From Gracilariopsis chorda (taxonomy: Eukaryota; Rhodophyta; Florideophyceae; Gracilariales; Gracilariaceae): 61,425 nucleotides of DNA. The notes under the pieces are model-generated. The model did no database searches. It had not been told where the DNA came from and saw only the letters and a list, made by a program, of their open reading frames with translations. The stretch covers positions 1 to 61,425 of the forward strand of contig NBIV01000324.1 in assembly GCA_003194525.1 (NCBI GenBank). The letters are read 5' to 3'. The position numbers were made by a program, and so were the translations under genes. Below are positions 29,626 to 41,312 of this stretch, in pieces. Within the stretch, counting starts at the first letter, position 1. Every line of letters begins with the position of its first letter.

Positions 29626-31845
29626 GAGTTTGAAACTATCAGCCGATTCTACTGCAGCCTCATCTGCAAACCCAAGAAACCCTTCCATGTAATCAAGCAG
29701 ATTTATGTGCAAGTAATGTTCTTAAAGTTTTGGCATCACTCGGAAAACAATCTTGAATTTGGATGTTGATGTGACACTCTGATGCTAGATGGTTATTACT
29801 ACGTTGGATAGCGGGCGTTATTTTCTACGCATGCATTCAATAAAATGTGTGCAGGCCCATCCAATGCGCATCCAGGTACTTCTCAGGGAGGAACATGGAA
29901 GAATTCTATCAAGAAAACATTTTTAAACTCTCAAAACGTCTCTGGATGAAGCAACTTCCATTGCTCTATATGGACACCATCGCCCTTCCGTTTGAGAAAA
30001 CAGGTTGCCGCTTGAACTATATACAGATATATTATCCAAATGAACAATGATATCGCCATCCTATTACTTTTGTATGCCACAGAAGGCTATGGAAACATGG
30101 AGGTGGATACTCGGATTTCAAGAAGATTCAAAAGGATTGAAGACTACTGTCAACTAACAGCTAGACGTAGCCATATCAATACAATCCACCTTCGTGATGA
30201 GTTGCTTGCTTGCGAAGTCACAGCACTCAACTCTGGAAGGAAATAGCATGTCTTTACATCCAAGCATTTCGGACCATGCCGTGCAACCAGGTGTAATCAT
30301 TCTCGCCATAACAGACAATTTTTCACGGTATAGTGACAATCCAACCAGTTTACATGAGAAAACTGAAGCTCTATCGGTTACGCCTATTGATGCCAAAATA
30401 TTAGGAGGGAACTTCCACTAAGCACTAAGCATTTGATTTATTGAATACTATTGAATGCTGCATGTTTGAATATCATTATTTGCTGTTCACTAACGCGTGC
30501 TGTATTTATCGCGTACCTTTGCAATGAAGGTATAGCGTCACTCAACTCCTCTGCAAAGCTTCAGTGAAACCATGGATGCTCAGTGATGATGGGGCTCCGG
30601 GCTATTAATTATGATGATTTTTGAAGAGTCGATAGCAATTGCATTGTCTCTCCGGAACTGTCACGAAGACGAAAAAGGTCCCAATCAGGACTGGCGAAAC
30701 AAGCTACAAAACCAATTCAATATCAGTAGTGGGGTAAAATTCGAAGATCGAGGCCAAGAGCCGAATTATTAATAGCATTTAATGCATTGCTAGAATTTTG
30801 CACCGCATGAGTGAACTGAAAGACAGCATTCTCTAGTCGATCTGTGAACTTTGAGACTTTTTAATTTGAACCAGAGCGGTAAAGAGCCACCTGATCTGTA
30901 CAGTTCGTAGTGGTAGCAGAAAAACAATTACCCTTCCTGTGGCGTCTAAGAGCCTTACGACCATGATGTACACGGACGCGGCTGAGACAAAGGAGAAACG
31001 AAGAAGCATCAGTTTTTCCAATCGCGATAAAAAATTCTGAATGAGGTTTGATTGGTTCTAAATTCCGTATAAGGTTTCCTCTAATCTTATTAACCACTCG
31101 CTGAAACTGGAGGTATTATATATCGAACACGGAACGTCTTCTGAGGAAAATTTTTTGTAGCATGTGGAGTCTCAGTGATGATTATACAAGAAACGTGGTT
31201 TTTGTCTTCGTTGAAAAGACAAAGAGAAACGGTATCGAACTAACAAAATATATCAATACTACCTTGACCAGAAACACATCCATACACCGTCCCAAGTAAA
31301 AGAACAGATGCTCTCTTTCAAGTTACATCTCTAATCATACGTATCTCGACTAACAACTCAGTACCTGCACTTTCACAGAAGCCAAGGAACAGTTCACTAC
31401 AAACGTATTGCATTGTTCATTGGACCACTATTGTTTAGAAGAAAGAGAGGAATGATTCACAGTAGGACTTGAAGAAAACATGAAATCCTAGGTGGAGAGT
31501 CCAGCAAGGCTGTCCAATCATAGGAGCCCTTTCTTCGAGAACCTCCTCTACTATACTGACCACATCACCAGGGGTAGAAAATGGCATATGGTCTGGAATT
31601 AACATGTGTTTGGTATACATTTGCATGTAAACCGACGTGGCAGAGGGTTGCTAACTTGAATTCGTGAAACATGGTTCGCACCTTGTGCGTAAATGACAGT
31701 TCTTTTCATTTGATATCAGAAACATCTTAGTCGTAGCCGTCAAAATGTGTTTCATGTCGCCCAAACCTGCAACTCTGATGACTTGGTGAGAAGAATATTG
31801 ATACAGAGCACACATTTTAGCTTTATGATGATACTAAAGAACACG
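29626..31845. other. Unassigned 2.2 kb between ChrD and CopA
   Basis: Short frames occur on both strands (29847-30050, 30194-30421 +; 30154-30396, 30861-31097 -). None shows a known domain, zinc finger or catalytic motif. A - strand piece near 29640-29730 loosely resembles the copia RNase H opening (F-A-D-E-A-A), but not well enough to call. The stretch is AT-rich and probably very old repeat DNA. Confidence 0.4.
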
Positions 31846-31850
31846 GAACG
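31846..31850. repeat. Target-site duplication GAACG (left of CopA)
   Basis: Identical to 39125-39129, directly abutting the LTR ends. Confidence 0.9.
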
Positions 31851-32222
31851 TGTGAGGATAAATCTCCTGTTACCGTCCTTTTCAGATGGTGAGGAAGAAG
31901 GAGATGTAGTGGACTATCTCACCATTCTTGGGGATGGTGAGAAAGCGTCCTGCCTTCTCACAATCCCCGAGGATGGTGCGATGACTGCTTGCAATGCCGC
32001 TGTTGTGCGAGCATTTTAGGACTCTCATTACTGAGAAAGACAACTAGCGTCTTTCGCTCTGAGTGTAAAAGGAGGAGACAGAGATCGGCCTTCGCCTCTC
32101 GTCTGTTCCAAAACCCGTTTTATCATGAAATTGACTTCCCTAAGCAAAGGAACCTTTATTTTTGGGCCGTCTCTAGCTACCACTACAGGCCGCTCCTTTT
32201 TTTACCGTATTATTTCACGACA
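31851..32222 (+). repeat. CopA 5' LTR
   Basis: 372 bp, TG to CA. It contains a decayed TATA box (gtgtaaaagg), where the 3' LTR has tataaaagg, and a hairpin ctcaccattcttggggatggtgag. Confidence 0.9.
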
Positions 32223-32447
32223 TTCCGGAATTATCCGTGGATAATCGTCGATTTTTACCGTTTACAAGTAAGTCATTCGACAACTTAAGAATTGAAAATT
32301 TCTGTTAGTACCTATGAGGCGTTGTTAACCAATACGTAAAAGACTTAATTACTAACCACAATGTTTTCTAATTTATATTCTTTTAGTTTCCAATAAGCAT
32401 ATAACTACAGTGACTTGTAATAAGCCAGACACTGTATTTATTAATAA

Positions 32448-33020
32448 TTCAATCTATCTTACGGTAGCCGTAGAGCACCCAGCCTCCCTGCATCGTCACC
32501 ACCTTGCTGTACTACCAGCGCTACCAGCCAATCAGCAACGACCGAACAATTGGACCATCTGACCTCTTCAGAAGTGGACAGTGAATCAGAACGAGGCCAC
32601 CACTCAAGTACATCTAGCCGCAAGCCGCCAAGTGTGTTTTTCCTTGAAGCCGAAGAGGTACCCGTGCCCCGCCGAGGCCAATACGCACAAGTGCCAGTGT
32701 AGTCGAGCACCAGTGGCATACAGAAGCTCCGCAGGATAAAAGCCAAGTGTTTGGCTGACCAATTACAACCGAAGAAAAAGACCACGCGAGTGGGACGTGC
32801 CAAACGCTTCTGTATGCTGTGCAAAGTTCAATGCAACAGTGCAAAAACCTTTTTTGACCACTGTCAGTCTAAAACACACCGCAACTGCGTGCAGTGCAAA
32901 CGCACTCTGCCTTACTGTGCTATATGTAAGCGCTCATTTGAGTCGCATCATCATTTGAACCGTCACAAAAACGTCAAAGCACACCAAAAAGTGCTTTACT
33001 ATCAAAATTTAAGTAAATAA
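32448..33020 (+). pseudogene. CopA extra frame before gag: double C2H2 zinc-finger protein
   Basis: A frame of 190 codons with a single internal stop (TAG 32700) and no ATG, so it may begin by splicing or use an upstream start. The first half is Ser/Glu-rich. The second half carries two fingers of identical spacing, C-x2-C-x12-H-x5-H (from CMLC near 32814 and CAIC near 32925), with an additional CxxC pair between them, preceded by a basic stretch (QPKKKTTRVGRAKR). This finger spacing is that of matrin/U1-type RNA- or DNA-binding fingers. It lies between the 5' LTR and gag, where copia elements normally have only a leader. It could be a captured host gene or an accessory nucleic-acid-binding protein. 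Confidence 0.65.
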
Positions 33021-33160
33021 ATACTTTTGTTTTTGCATATTACTCTACGATTACTTAAAAATATTATTAGGCTAATTTCGTAGAAGTAAAACTTAGTTAC
33101 ACGCAGTACTCTATTTCATTAGCAAACAAAACACTGTACTAGTAATTGGTATATATCATC

Positions 33161-33597
33161 ATGCCGCCACTTAAAAGAAATTCTACTAACAACCTTAGGT
33201 ATGCAATCCGCAGCAATGACAATTTATCGAACTCATTAAGAATATTCAGGAAAACAATACCCAAATAGAGCCTGCCCAAATAAACGAACTTTTGATAACT
33301 GAATACCCACCAGATAAGCTACTTACTTTTACAATTTTAAGTAATAGTTTGCTTATGCGAAAGTTTGCAAAGTTCTTAGAGGATCATGGAATTAATCTCG
33401 CAGAACATGAACGCGGTCACCTCTTAAAAAGAATTGCCAAAACGATTCTCGAGGAGTCTCATTCAGAGGATGCGTTCACTGCTATAGATTTTTTCGAGCA
33501 AACGCCGGCACCTGCTCCGCCCACCCGACAACAACCACGAAGATATGCACACGAAGAAGAAGACACTGAGGTTGAGCAACAATGTGAGCTCTTGTAG
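33161..33597 (+). pseudogene. CopA gag, N-terminal part
   Basis: It starts at ATG 33161 (M-P-P-L-K-R-N-S), has a frameshift near 33230 and continues as ELIKNIQENNTQIEPAQINELL, then a helical region (SNSLLMRKFAKFLEDHGINL) and an acidic end (HEEEDTEVEQQ). The frame stops where a foreign segment begins. No Pfam-type block is readable, as is common for gag. Confidence 0.55.
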
Positions 33598-34290
33598 TGC
33601 AATGCCTGCAAGCGGGAAAACACTCTGAAGATGTTTGGGATCTTCCTCTCACGAGGTGAAACCAGTGTAAGAGCCCTTCCAGAGATGACAGGGCGAAGCC
33701 GATTGTAAATCGGGGTCACCATTCGCAACAAGCGTAGGAAGGTAGTTAGAAGCCGGTTTTCAGTATCGCTCCAAAGGAGGCAGATATCCACACGTTGGCG
33801 CACACACGACGGTAAGTCGGTATGAGCCACGACAGTGGGAGCTGCGCAAAAGAGGAAAAGGAAAGAAAAAGGTGAGGAAAAGGAAAGGGAAAAGGGGAGA
33901 GAATGGAGTAGGGGCGGGAGTCACGAGAGGAACGCGGGCGCGAAGCGGCAAGGCTGGACAAACCGTATACACGGGCGAAAACCACAACAGTGGGTGATAG
34001 TATCCCAAGTAGGGGCTGTCTTATGCGAGAGAGGGGGTTGAGCGAGCTGTGTGCAACGGGATACCTCTCCACCATGGAGTTTAGTACCGGCGAAGGCGAA
34101 AGCATCCAGAGCCAAGTTCTTGGAGTAGAACACCCTTGTTGGGGAAGTTTATTGAGGTGCACCGGCGGCCGCCGCTGCACTAAGTACAGTAGACTACCCA
34201 GTATAATAGCTAAATAAGTAAATAAGTTGTATCTAGCCCGCTATCCACTACTGTGGTGTACCCGTGTAACACGCGCAGATTCCGTTGTTA
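33598..34290. other. Foreign segment inside CopA gag, with a long polypurine tract
   Basis: About 690 bp that separates the acidic end of the first gag part from a second gag-like frame. It is GC-richer than CopA. It includes a run of almost only A and G from about 33846 to 33906. I could not find matching ends or a clear target duplication, so it may be a solo LTR, a small non-autonomous element or simply a diverged part of the leader. Confidence 0.4.
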
Positions 34291-35603
34291 CGGCGCAACC
34301 GGCCAAGCCGTTGCCACGTGCACGATCTGATCTGTCGGCACAACTACACCCTCTACTCATAAATGAGCAAGAACCCGGAATACCCGAAACGGCGATTAAG
34401 TGCCATCGCGAGCGGTTGCACTTCAGCTCTCACCTCCGAAACGCTTGAATGAGCAAAATCGCCAACGCCAGCCATGGCGTCCTCAAAACGTTAACAATGA
34501 GTCACGAACGAACTTTGGAGACATTCGGGACAGGACTGCTCATTATATCGCATCTCCTTTCAAAGATGTTTTTCTTCTAACTTCTCAGGAGCCCTTGGTG
34601 AATTTTTGGAGGAATTTCTGAGCGAATATAAGTATGTCGCTCTAGATTACAATCTATCCAACCATCAACGACCCCAATATTTACACCACCTTTTGCGTGG
34701 AAACAGGAAGCGTTTTTACGTACAAAACGTTGATGGCAGAGTGCGAAGTTTCAGGGAAGCTTCAGTACTAATGGGAAAGGAGGTTAATTCTCTTTCCCGT
34801 CAGAACCGCATTGCTGCCTACTTACGTGACTTACGAATCCAAAAATTTGTTTCGAAGAGTTCTTCATTAAGGGACGCTTTGGAGAAACTCCATGAACAAA
34901 TTTCGAAGTTGTCCCCATAAGGCCATAAGCACTGCCGATCCGAGCGCAACAGAATCGATTATTTACAGAATACTGTAATTGTTAATTCCTGGGCACGAGA
35001 TGCCTGCAACATAGCCAATGAGGGACCGATTACTTATCATCAACTTTACAGTCAGTTGGAAGCCGCAATTCAACTGGACCAAGAAGAGAAAATCAGTCGC
35101 ATGCGGGACCAAAAGAGCCTTCAGTTGGATTCACTTTCCACCGACGATTTTCAGACCTCTAACACGATTGAAGCGTTCTATGCTAGCCAATCCCGATACG
35201 TACGTCACCCGCACTCTACAAACAAGGCAACCTTTCGTCAGTCTAGAAACAAACGAAACGTTCACTGTTGGAATTGTGGAAAACTCGGACACGTAATTGC
35301 CAATTGCAGGCAACGCAAGGACCTCACCAACAATGCTGCCAGCGTGTGCAATATTTGCAACGCAATGGCTGCAAGGATCAGAACAAGGCTTTGAAACGCG
35401 TCCTGTATGAAATCTGCCAACAGCTTGAAGAGTCCAGTGATTCCGATGAATTCGAAAGCGCGGACACATTCTGTGCTGGCAACGGCGAGGCAGATATCAA
35501 TGCAGACAACGAAAACTCTCATACTTCCGAACAATTCTTTGCGTCAAATTCTGGAACGGAAAATACCGACCTCTCTCTCTCGAACTGCCATGAGGAATTT
35601 TAA
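34291..35603 (+). pseudogene. CopA gag, C-terminal part with CCHC zinc knuckle
   Basis: Frames 34227-34448, 34400-34621, 34606-34920 and 35056-35394 follow one another with frameshifts. The middle reads FLSEYKYVALDYN and EASVLMGKEVNSL. The end holds a perfect CCHC knuckle (CWNCGKLGHVIANC, 35266-35307), the RNA-binding motif of gag. An acidic tail (SSDSDEFESADTF) follows in another frame up to the stop at 35603. Confidence 0.75.
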
Positions 35604-35689
35604 CTGGGAGTACTAACGGTTTCTGCCGTAGTGGTCCTCCAAAGCAGCAGAACAAGAAAGTCCCAGACAAGTCCTCTAACTGCAATCAT

Positions 35690-35960
35690 TTGTTTGTTTG
35701 TACACGAAAGCAAGCACGTTACAATTCCCAAACAGCTCGTTGGAACCGTATTGACATTTCCAATGTGACGACAAGTTCAATCTACAGAAAAAGACGCGAA
35801 TTTTAGGGCGCATGTCTGGACTCTGGCGCACAAAAATCCAGGCCCGTGCGTATTGTAAGCTTGTAAGCATTCCATTAAAGCTCAGCCACTCCAATAAAGC
35901 CTTTAAATTTGGTGATTGCGTATACTTTAGCCAAGGAACTATGCAAGTACGCATTCCGTT
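35690..35960 (+). pseudogene. CopA protease remnant
   Basis: Reading from 35810 gives CLDSGAQKS, the retropepsin active site D-S-G in a different frame from the following integrase frame; a slip in the A-run after it joins the two. Upstream text (KQARYNSQTARWNRIDIS) is the likely protease start. Confidence 0.65.
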
Positions 35961-37047
35961 ACCTGGCAAAACTTTCCTTCCACTAGAAATTGACGTTTTT
36001 GACGCCTCTGTACCTCTCTATATTGATGTAGATACTTTGGACCTACAAGCTCTTGTACCTGACAACGCGGACAACATGCTAGTCAACGAGAAGCTCAACT
36101 GGTCGATACCAATCACGAGGAAATTAGGTCATATGTACTTAGAATGGGACTTCTCTGAGATTCTTTACACCAAGAGCGAACTCCAAAAAACGCATATGAA
36201 CTTCTACCATCCAAGCGCAAATGAGCTTTCCAACTTGATCTCACAAACAAAGCCAGAAAATGCCACACCCGAGACCAAAACACTCATCGAGCGTATCTTA
36301 AAATCATATGCCATGTGCCAACGTTTTACACCTCGGCAATCCTTCCAAGTATCCATTCCCTGCAAAATAATACTTAACAGTGAAATTGCTTTGGTTCTTA
36401 TGTTCTTGGATAAACTGCCAGTTTTACACGTTGTTGATAAACAAACACACTTCAGCTCTGCAGTATTTTTAAACAGTCAAACCACAGAGGCAATCTGGTA
36501 TGCATTTATCAGTTGCTGTGCAACCTTATACACCGGTTATCCAGACAGGATGAGACTGGATAAGGCCAGACAATTCACATCCACTGGATGGAAAGAACTG
36601 ACAAGCATGGCTGAAATCACCTCACAATTCTCAGGCGTCACAAGTCATAATTCCGTTGGAACTGGTGAGCGGTACCATGAACCCCTACGTCGTATATACC
36701 AAAAGATTCGATGCAGCAAGCCCGATGTCCCCATGGCCTCAGCCCTTCGACTTGCTGTCAAGGCTATGAACAATACAATGAGTCCCGAAGGATTTGTAAC
36801 TTCACTACTCGATTTTGGGGTTCTTCCTCGCTTTGCGCCGGTTACCAAAGAACTTCCAAATCATGAGGAGCGAATGAGAGCTCTTCAAATCGCGCGCACT
36901 GAGATGGAAACCATCACTTCGGAGCTTCGTTTGTGCCGCGAAATCATCTCTCGCATTCCATCTGCTGCATCGACAAACTTGAAAGTGCGGAAAGACGTTC
37001 TAGTTTGTCAAGAAGATTTGAAGCCAATAAAATGGACTGGACCCTAA
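35812..37047 (+). CDS. CopA protease end plus integrase (411 codons open)
   Basis: The first 100 residues complete the protease; a zinc-binding region follows (HMNFYHPSANEL, then YAMCQRF, in which the first Cys of the CxxC is lost). The core reads LPVLHVVDKQTHFSSAVF (first Asp), PDRMRLDKARQF (second Asp) and SHNSVGTGERYHEPLRRIY (Glu). The S-H-N-S-x-G-x-G-E-R-Y-H form is typical of a group of copia integrases. Upstream and downstream neighbours are in other frames, so the polyprotein is broken even though this segment survived. Confidence 0.85.
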   Translation: MSGLWRTKIQARAYCKLVSIPLKLSHSNKAFKFGDCVYFSQGTMQVRIPLPGKTFLPLEIDVFDASVPLYIDVDTLDLQALVPDNADNMLVNEKLNWSIPITRKLGHMYLEWDFSEILYTKSELQKTHMNFYHPSANELSNLISQTKPENATPETKTLIERILKSYAMCQRFTPRQSFQVSIPCKIILNSEIALVLMFLDKLPVLHVVDKQTHFSSAVFLNSQTTEAIWYAFISCCATLYTGYPDRMRLDKARQFTSTGWKELTSMAEITSQFSGVTSHNSVGTGERYHEPLRRIYQKIRCSKPDVPMASALRLAVKAMNNTMSPEGFVTSLLDFGVLPRFAPVTKELPNHEERMRALQIARTEMETITSELRLCREIISRIPSAASTNLKVRKDVLVCQEDLKPIKWTGP

Positions 37048-37189
37048 AAAAATTGTAAGAATTGATAACAAATAGTATTTATCAATCAAAATGGTGAAAC
37101 AGTCCAACATTCTATTGCACAGGTCAGACCTTTTCATCGTGACGAACTAATGAACAACCTTCATACTTGTCTCCAAACAATGTTTCCTA

Positions 37190-37860
37190 TTGATATTGAA
37201 ATTTATGATGTTCAAATCACTGAAGTGTAAGGTCCTTCCGATCACCGTCAGAACCTACCAGCATTCAGTGAAGCCAAACGAAAAGAGCTGGCAGGACTGG
37301 TATCCCGAGGAACGTGGAAAGTCATTAGAAAAGATGAAGTATCAGAAGACGCCAGTATCCTCACTGGCTGCTTTGGTCTTGCCATCAAAAATCCTGAAAC
37401 TGATAAAGAGACATTCAAATCCAGATTTGTCGCCCAAGGGCACAAAGATCCAGAAAAAGCGATTCTAGTGCACATCTTGCCTAATCTAAGACAATATTCA
37501 ACCCAAATTCTAGTTACCGCGCCGCTATTCCTAGATATAGAGTATGGAAGACAGATGTTCTTCAAGCATACTTGCAATAGGCACAGAAGCTCATGCATAA
37601 AGTATACCTGAAACCTCCAAAAGAACTGGAACTTTCAGCCCACATGTTGTTGGAACTACTCCGCCCCCTTTATGGACTTTCAGACTCTGGGGACTATTGA
37701 TACAGAACAATAACAACTTATCCGAAAGAAGACCTAGGAATGACCCTCACGAAAGGAGATCTGTCACTGTTTATGAAACACGAATAGGCACAGCTCATCA
37801 GCTTAGCTGGTGTTTGCGTAGATGACCTTCTTCAATGCGGAACTGGTCAATTCTTGCAAC
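37190..37860 (+). pseudogene. CopA reverse transcriptase
   Basis: Pieces in order: ELAGLVSRGTWKVI, then FKSRFVAQGHKDPEKA (copia K-x-R-x-V-A-Q-G), a QAYLQ piece, LLRPLYGLSDSGDY, and LAGVCVDDLLQCG with the YVDD active site written CVDD. At least two stops and two frameshifts. Confidence 0.8.
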
Positions 37861-38729
37861 AGGCAAAGCTCAGCGTTCAGAATTTTGAATCAAAGGACTT
37901 AAAAATGGATTCCGCTTTATTGGCAGGCGTCAGAATACGCACAACCGATAAAGGATTTGTTTTAAGTCAGGAACATTATGCCAAACGATTGCGAATTCTT
38001 CCAAAAGATTGCACCTTCTCTGATTTCCGTTCATTGGGACATAAAATGTTTTGTTTGACCCGCACGCGACCAGATATTTGCTGTTCTGTGAGCATGAATG
38101 CTCAAGTTACAGAACAATATTTCTCAAACGAATATGTGAAGAACAACAAAAAAGTCTTAAAACATATTCAACAAAGTCAGAATGTAGGTTTGAAATATGT
38201 CAAACTTGATGTCAATTCACTCCGCCTCAAGGTATATTCCGATTCTTCATTTCCCAACAATGCAGATAACTCATCTCAGATCGGATTCATCATTCTTCTC
38301 GTAGATAAGTTCGATAACTGCAATAGTCTTCATTTCTCAAGTCACAAAAGCCGGCGTGTTACCAGATCTGTTTTAGGGGTAGAACTATACGCATTTACAG
38401 ATGAATTCGATATAGCTTACGTTATCAAACATGACTTAGAGTGAATAATTGGAAAGGAAATTTTAGTCACAATGCTCACTGACTCAAATAGTTTAATAAC
38501 AAAAAGCTCATCGACATCTGAAAAGCGACTAATGATCAACATTTCTGTAGATCGTGAAGCCTACTCGAACCACGAAATTTCTGATTTTGGGAATATCACC
38601 TCCAACAACCCCACCGATTGTTTTACCAAAGTTAAGAACTGTGATGCTTTGAATCAACTTTTAAGTACTTCAAAATGCGTTTTCGGTATTGATCAATTAG
38701 TTGTACGTGATTTTATGCTACAATTGTAA
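37854..38729 (+). pseudogene. CopA connection and RNase H
   Basis: Frame 37854-38444 has the connection block (GFVLSQEHYAKRLRIL, then RTRPDICCSVSMNAQ) and the RNase H opening VYSDSSFPNNADNSSQIGF with its Asp, then TRSVLGVELYAFTDEFD with the Glu. After a stop at 38444 the text resumes as TDSNSLI with a further Asp, and ends at 38729. Confidence 0.82.
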
Positions 38730-38735
38730 GCCATA

Positions 38736-38751
38736 CAAAAAGAGAAGGGAA
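38736..38751 (+). other. CopA polypurine tract
   Basis: aaaaagagaagggaa directly before the 3' LTR, the second-strand priming site. Confidence 0.8.
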
Positions 38752-39124
38752 TGTGACGATAAATCTCCTTTCACCGTCTTTGTCGCATGCTGACGAAAAG
38801 GAAGATGTAGTGGACCATCTCACCATCCTTGGGGATGGTGAGAAAGCGTCCTGCCTTCCCACCATCCCCCAGGATGGTGCAATGACTGCTTGCAATGCCG
38901 TTTTTGTGCGAGCGTGTTAGGACTTTCATTACTGAGAAAGACAACTAGCGTCTTTTGCTCTGAGTATAAAAGGAGGGAACAGAGCTCGGCCTTCGCCTCT
39001 CGTCTGTTCCAAAACCCGTTTTATCATCAACTTCACTTCCCTAAGCAAAAGAACCTTCCTTTTTGGGCCGTCTCTAGCTACCACTACAGGGGGCCCCTTT
39101 TTTTTAACGTATTAATTCACGACA
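38752..39124 (+). repeat. CopA 3' LTR
   Basis: 373 bp, TG to CA, with TATAAAAGG near 38965 and the hairpin tctcaccatccttggggatggtgaga. Confidence 0.9.
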
Positions 39125-39129
39125 GAACG
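39125..39129. repeat. Target-site duplication GAACG (right of CopA)
   Basis: Identical to 31846-31850. Confidence 0.9.
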
Positions 39130-41312
39130 AAACGGAACAACAGCCACTTGTATTTATAGGAAACTGTGCGCAATTTCCATTGCAGGCGCTGCGAAAGGGA
39201 TCGCGTAATACGTTTCATACATGTGTATGACCACAGTGACCTTTGTTAGCCATGTCATTGCTATTCTGCTAATCGTATTGGGTAACATGGCTAAGTAACC
39301 TTTCAGTCATGCAATACGTGTTAGGATTTTTTTTAATACCAAAGAGAATGTAAGCAGATAAACTACAGACTCTTTGTTTGCACAAAAGAATAACAGAAAG
39401 CAACAAAAACAGTCAATCACAATAAGCATTCGTGCATACACACCTGCGTTAACACAAAAGTTGTCATCTCTTTTCATTCCTCGGACATTTTCTCTTGCCA
39501 GTAGCCTGAAAACCAATTTAGGGTTGGGGGTAGCGAAGATCTCTAAGCGTCATGATGCACCTGTTGTATACGCGGTAAGTACCAATGTTTGGACTTCTTC
39601 TTGGCATTCGATGCGTGCTTGTTCATGCACAATCTTGGGCTTCCATCTTTCGAGGTAGTTACTACAATTCTGAGATACTAGACAGACTTTTATAGTGTGA
39701 TTGTACTCGCAAAAAGCATCTTAACCATCTCTCTGTGGACCAGGTGGTTATGTCTTGGCAAAAGGCTTCTTCTTACCCGAGAGGTTATGGGTTCTGGATC
39801 GTTAATCTTAAAATCACGGCTTAATAGAACGTCAAAGAGTCTAAAGTCTTTCAAGTATCGTGCGATGCCGTCCCACTTTATATGTGTTGAGGAAATAGCT
39901 CCGAGTTTAATATGCAACTCTCACGATCGTTGTCGGATCCTTTTACTTCAGGAATGAGTTCATCCTACTCAAAATTTAAGATGGATTTCTTTTCTTTTAT
40001 ACTTAAGTCACCATATCATTCCCGGTGTTGATGAAGTCTTGAAAGTTCCTCAACTATCGCTACCCAATAATCAAATCCATAGATGAATCATCAAGAACTG
40101 AAGAGGTAGGCAGGGTGTATGTTTCATTGAAAGCAAACGCCGCATACTACAATAGAGCTTCCATCCGCAACTTTTGACTTTCTTATGGTCGCGTTCAGAG
40201 AGATTCTAAGTTCTTCTAACATTGAATTTCAGAACGGGTTCGGTATCGCTCTGGCATGTAGCTTTGCATTAAATTTGGTTCTGAGTAGCTTAACGTTCGA
40301 CACATACAGTTCTCTGATAATGCCTTGGTTATGAGCAACAGCAACTATCTGGGATCTTGTACTGTTTGTTCATAGCTACAATATCCACCGTCTTGCGCTT
40401 TCAGAGTCTCCATGGTGCAGCGGACCAAAGTTGAGTCCGTATAAAGCATATTAAAGCTTGATAAGCACACTGTACCGTCCATCGAAATCTGAAATGCCGC
40501 CTTTCTGAGCTTCCTGGGAATTATTCGGGTCCTGTTTGGAGGTTTTGGGCACTTATTTTCTTTCTAATAGATAAAACCTTCTTGAGGTCTATGAAAAGGT
40601 CACTTTGTGTGTGTAGGAGGTTTTTTAAGGCTACTCGTCCATATAATGGCTGCGCCAGTAATGCTCTTATCTCAGCGTCTCTCTTCGTACCATTGAGAGA
40701 CATTTCTTATGCTGCTTTTTCAATTACTTTCCCAACCGTACTCTCCGTATCCTTTCCATGGTATTTCGGTTTCCAGTTCTCCACTGTCATGTGTTTGTCA
40801 TTGTGGGGACTCCAGGCCCCACATTCTGCTTCCTTGGCCAACAACTGGCTTCCGAATGTCTAGTGTCCTCACATTATAGACATCAAGTATTGCAGTGCGA
40901 GGTTTGTCATACTTAGTTCCTCCATTTCATGGCTTGTGACAAAATAGGCAAATGCAAACATTGCTTCTTTCGTTCATACCCTGTTTGTTGTCACCCAGAC
41001 GCTTATGCTTATGCTCAATTTATTTGATAATTGCGGTACTTAGCTTTTTTTGGAGTGACTCAAACGTTTGTTCTGGACTACGAGAAATCTCCGTAGCATG
41101 AGTTTTCGTACCGCATCTCAATAACAGAAATTTTTTGCATTTTGAGTAGGGCTGTTGGAGTGGGATACTCGAGAAACTCGCACTCCATACGATCTCAACC
41201 AGAACTCCACGAGTAATTCATAGTCACACCTATGGTACAGAGAATAACAATCTTTGAATTACTTGGATGTCACCTGGATCACAATTGAACTTTGAGGGCT
41301 TTCCAAGGAGTT

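Larger units (their letters stand above)
31851..39124 (+). mobile_element. CopA: Ty1/copia retrotransposon with both LTRs
   Basis: 7274 bp between perfect GAACG duplications. Order: 5' LTR, a zinc-finger frame, gag (interrupted by about 690 bp), zinc knuckle, protease, integrase, reverse transcriptase, RNase H, polypurine tract, 3' LTR. Integrase before RT is the copia order. LTRs agree at roughly 90% by eye. Frameshifts and stops in gag and pol make it inactive, although the 1.2-kb integrase frame is still open. Confidence 0.92.

Noticed and set aside
29640..29740. Possible copia RNase H opening on the - strand
   Set aside because: Match limited to a few acidic residues, with no second motif nearby.
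33746..34180. 144-codon - strand ORF
   Set aside because: It is the complement of the purine-rich tract, giving low-complexity Phe/Pro/Leu text.
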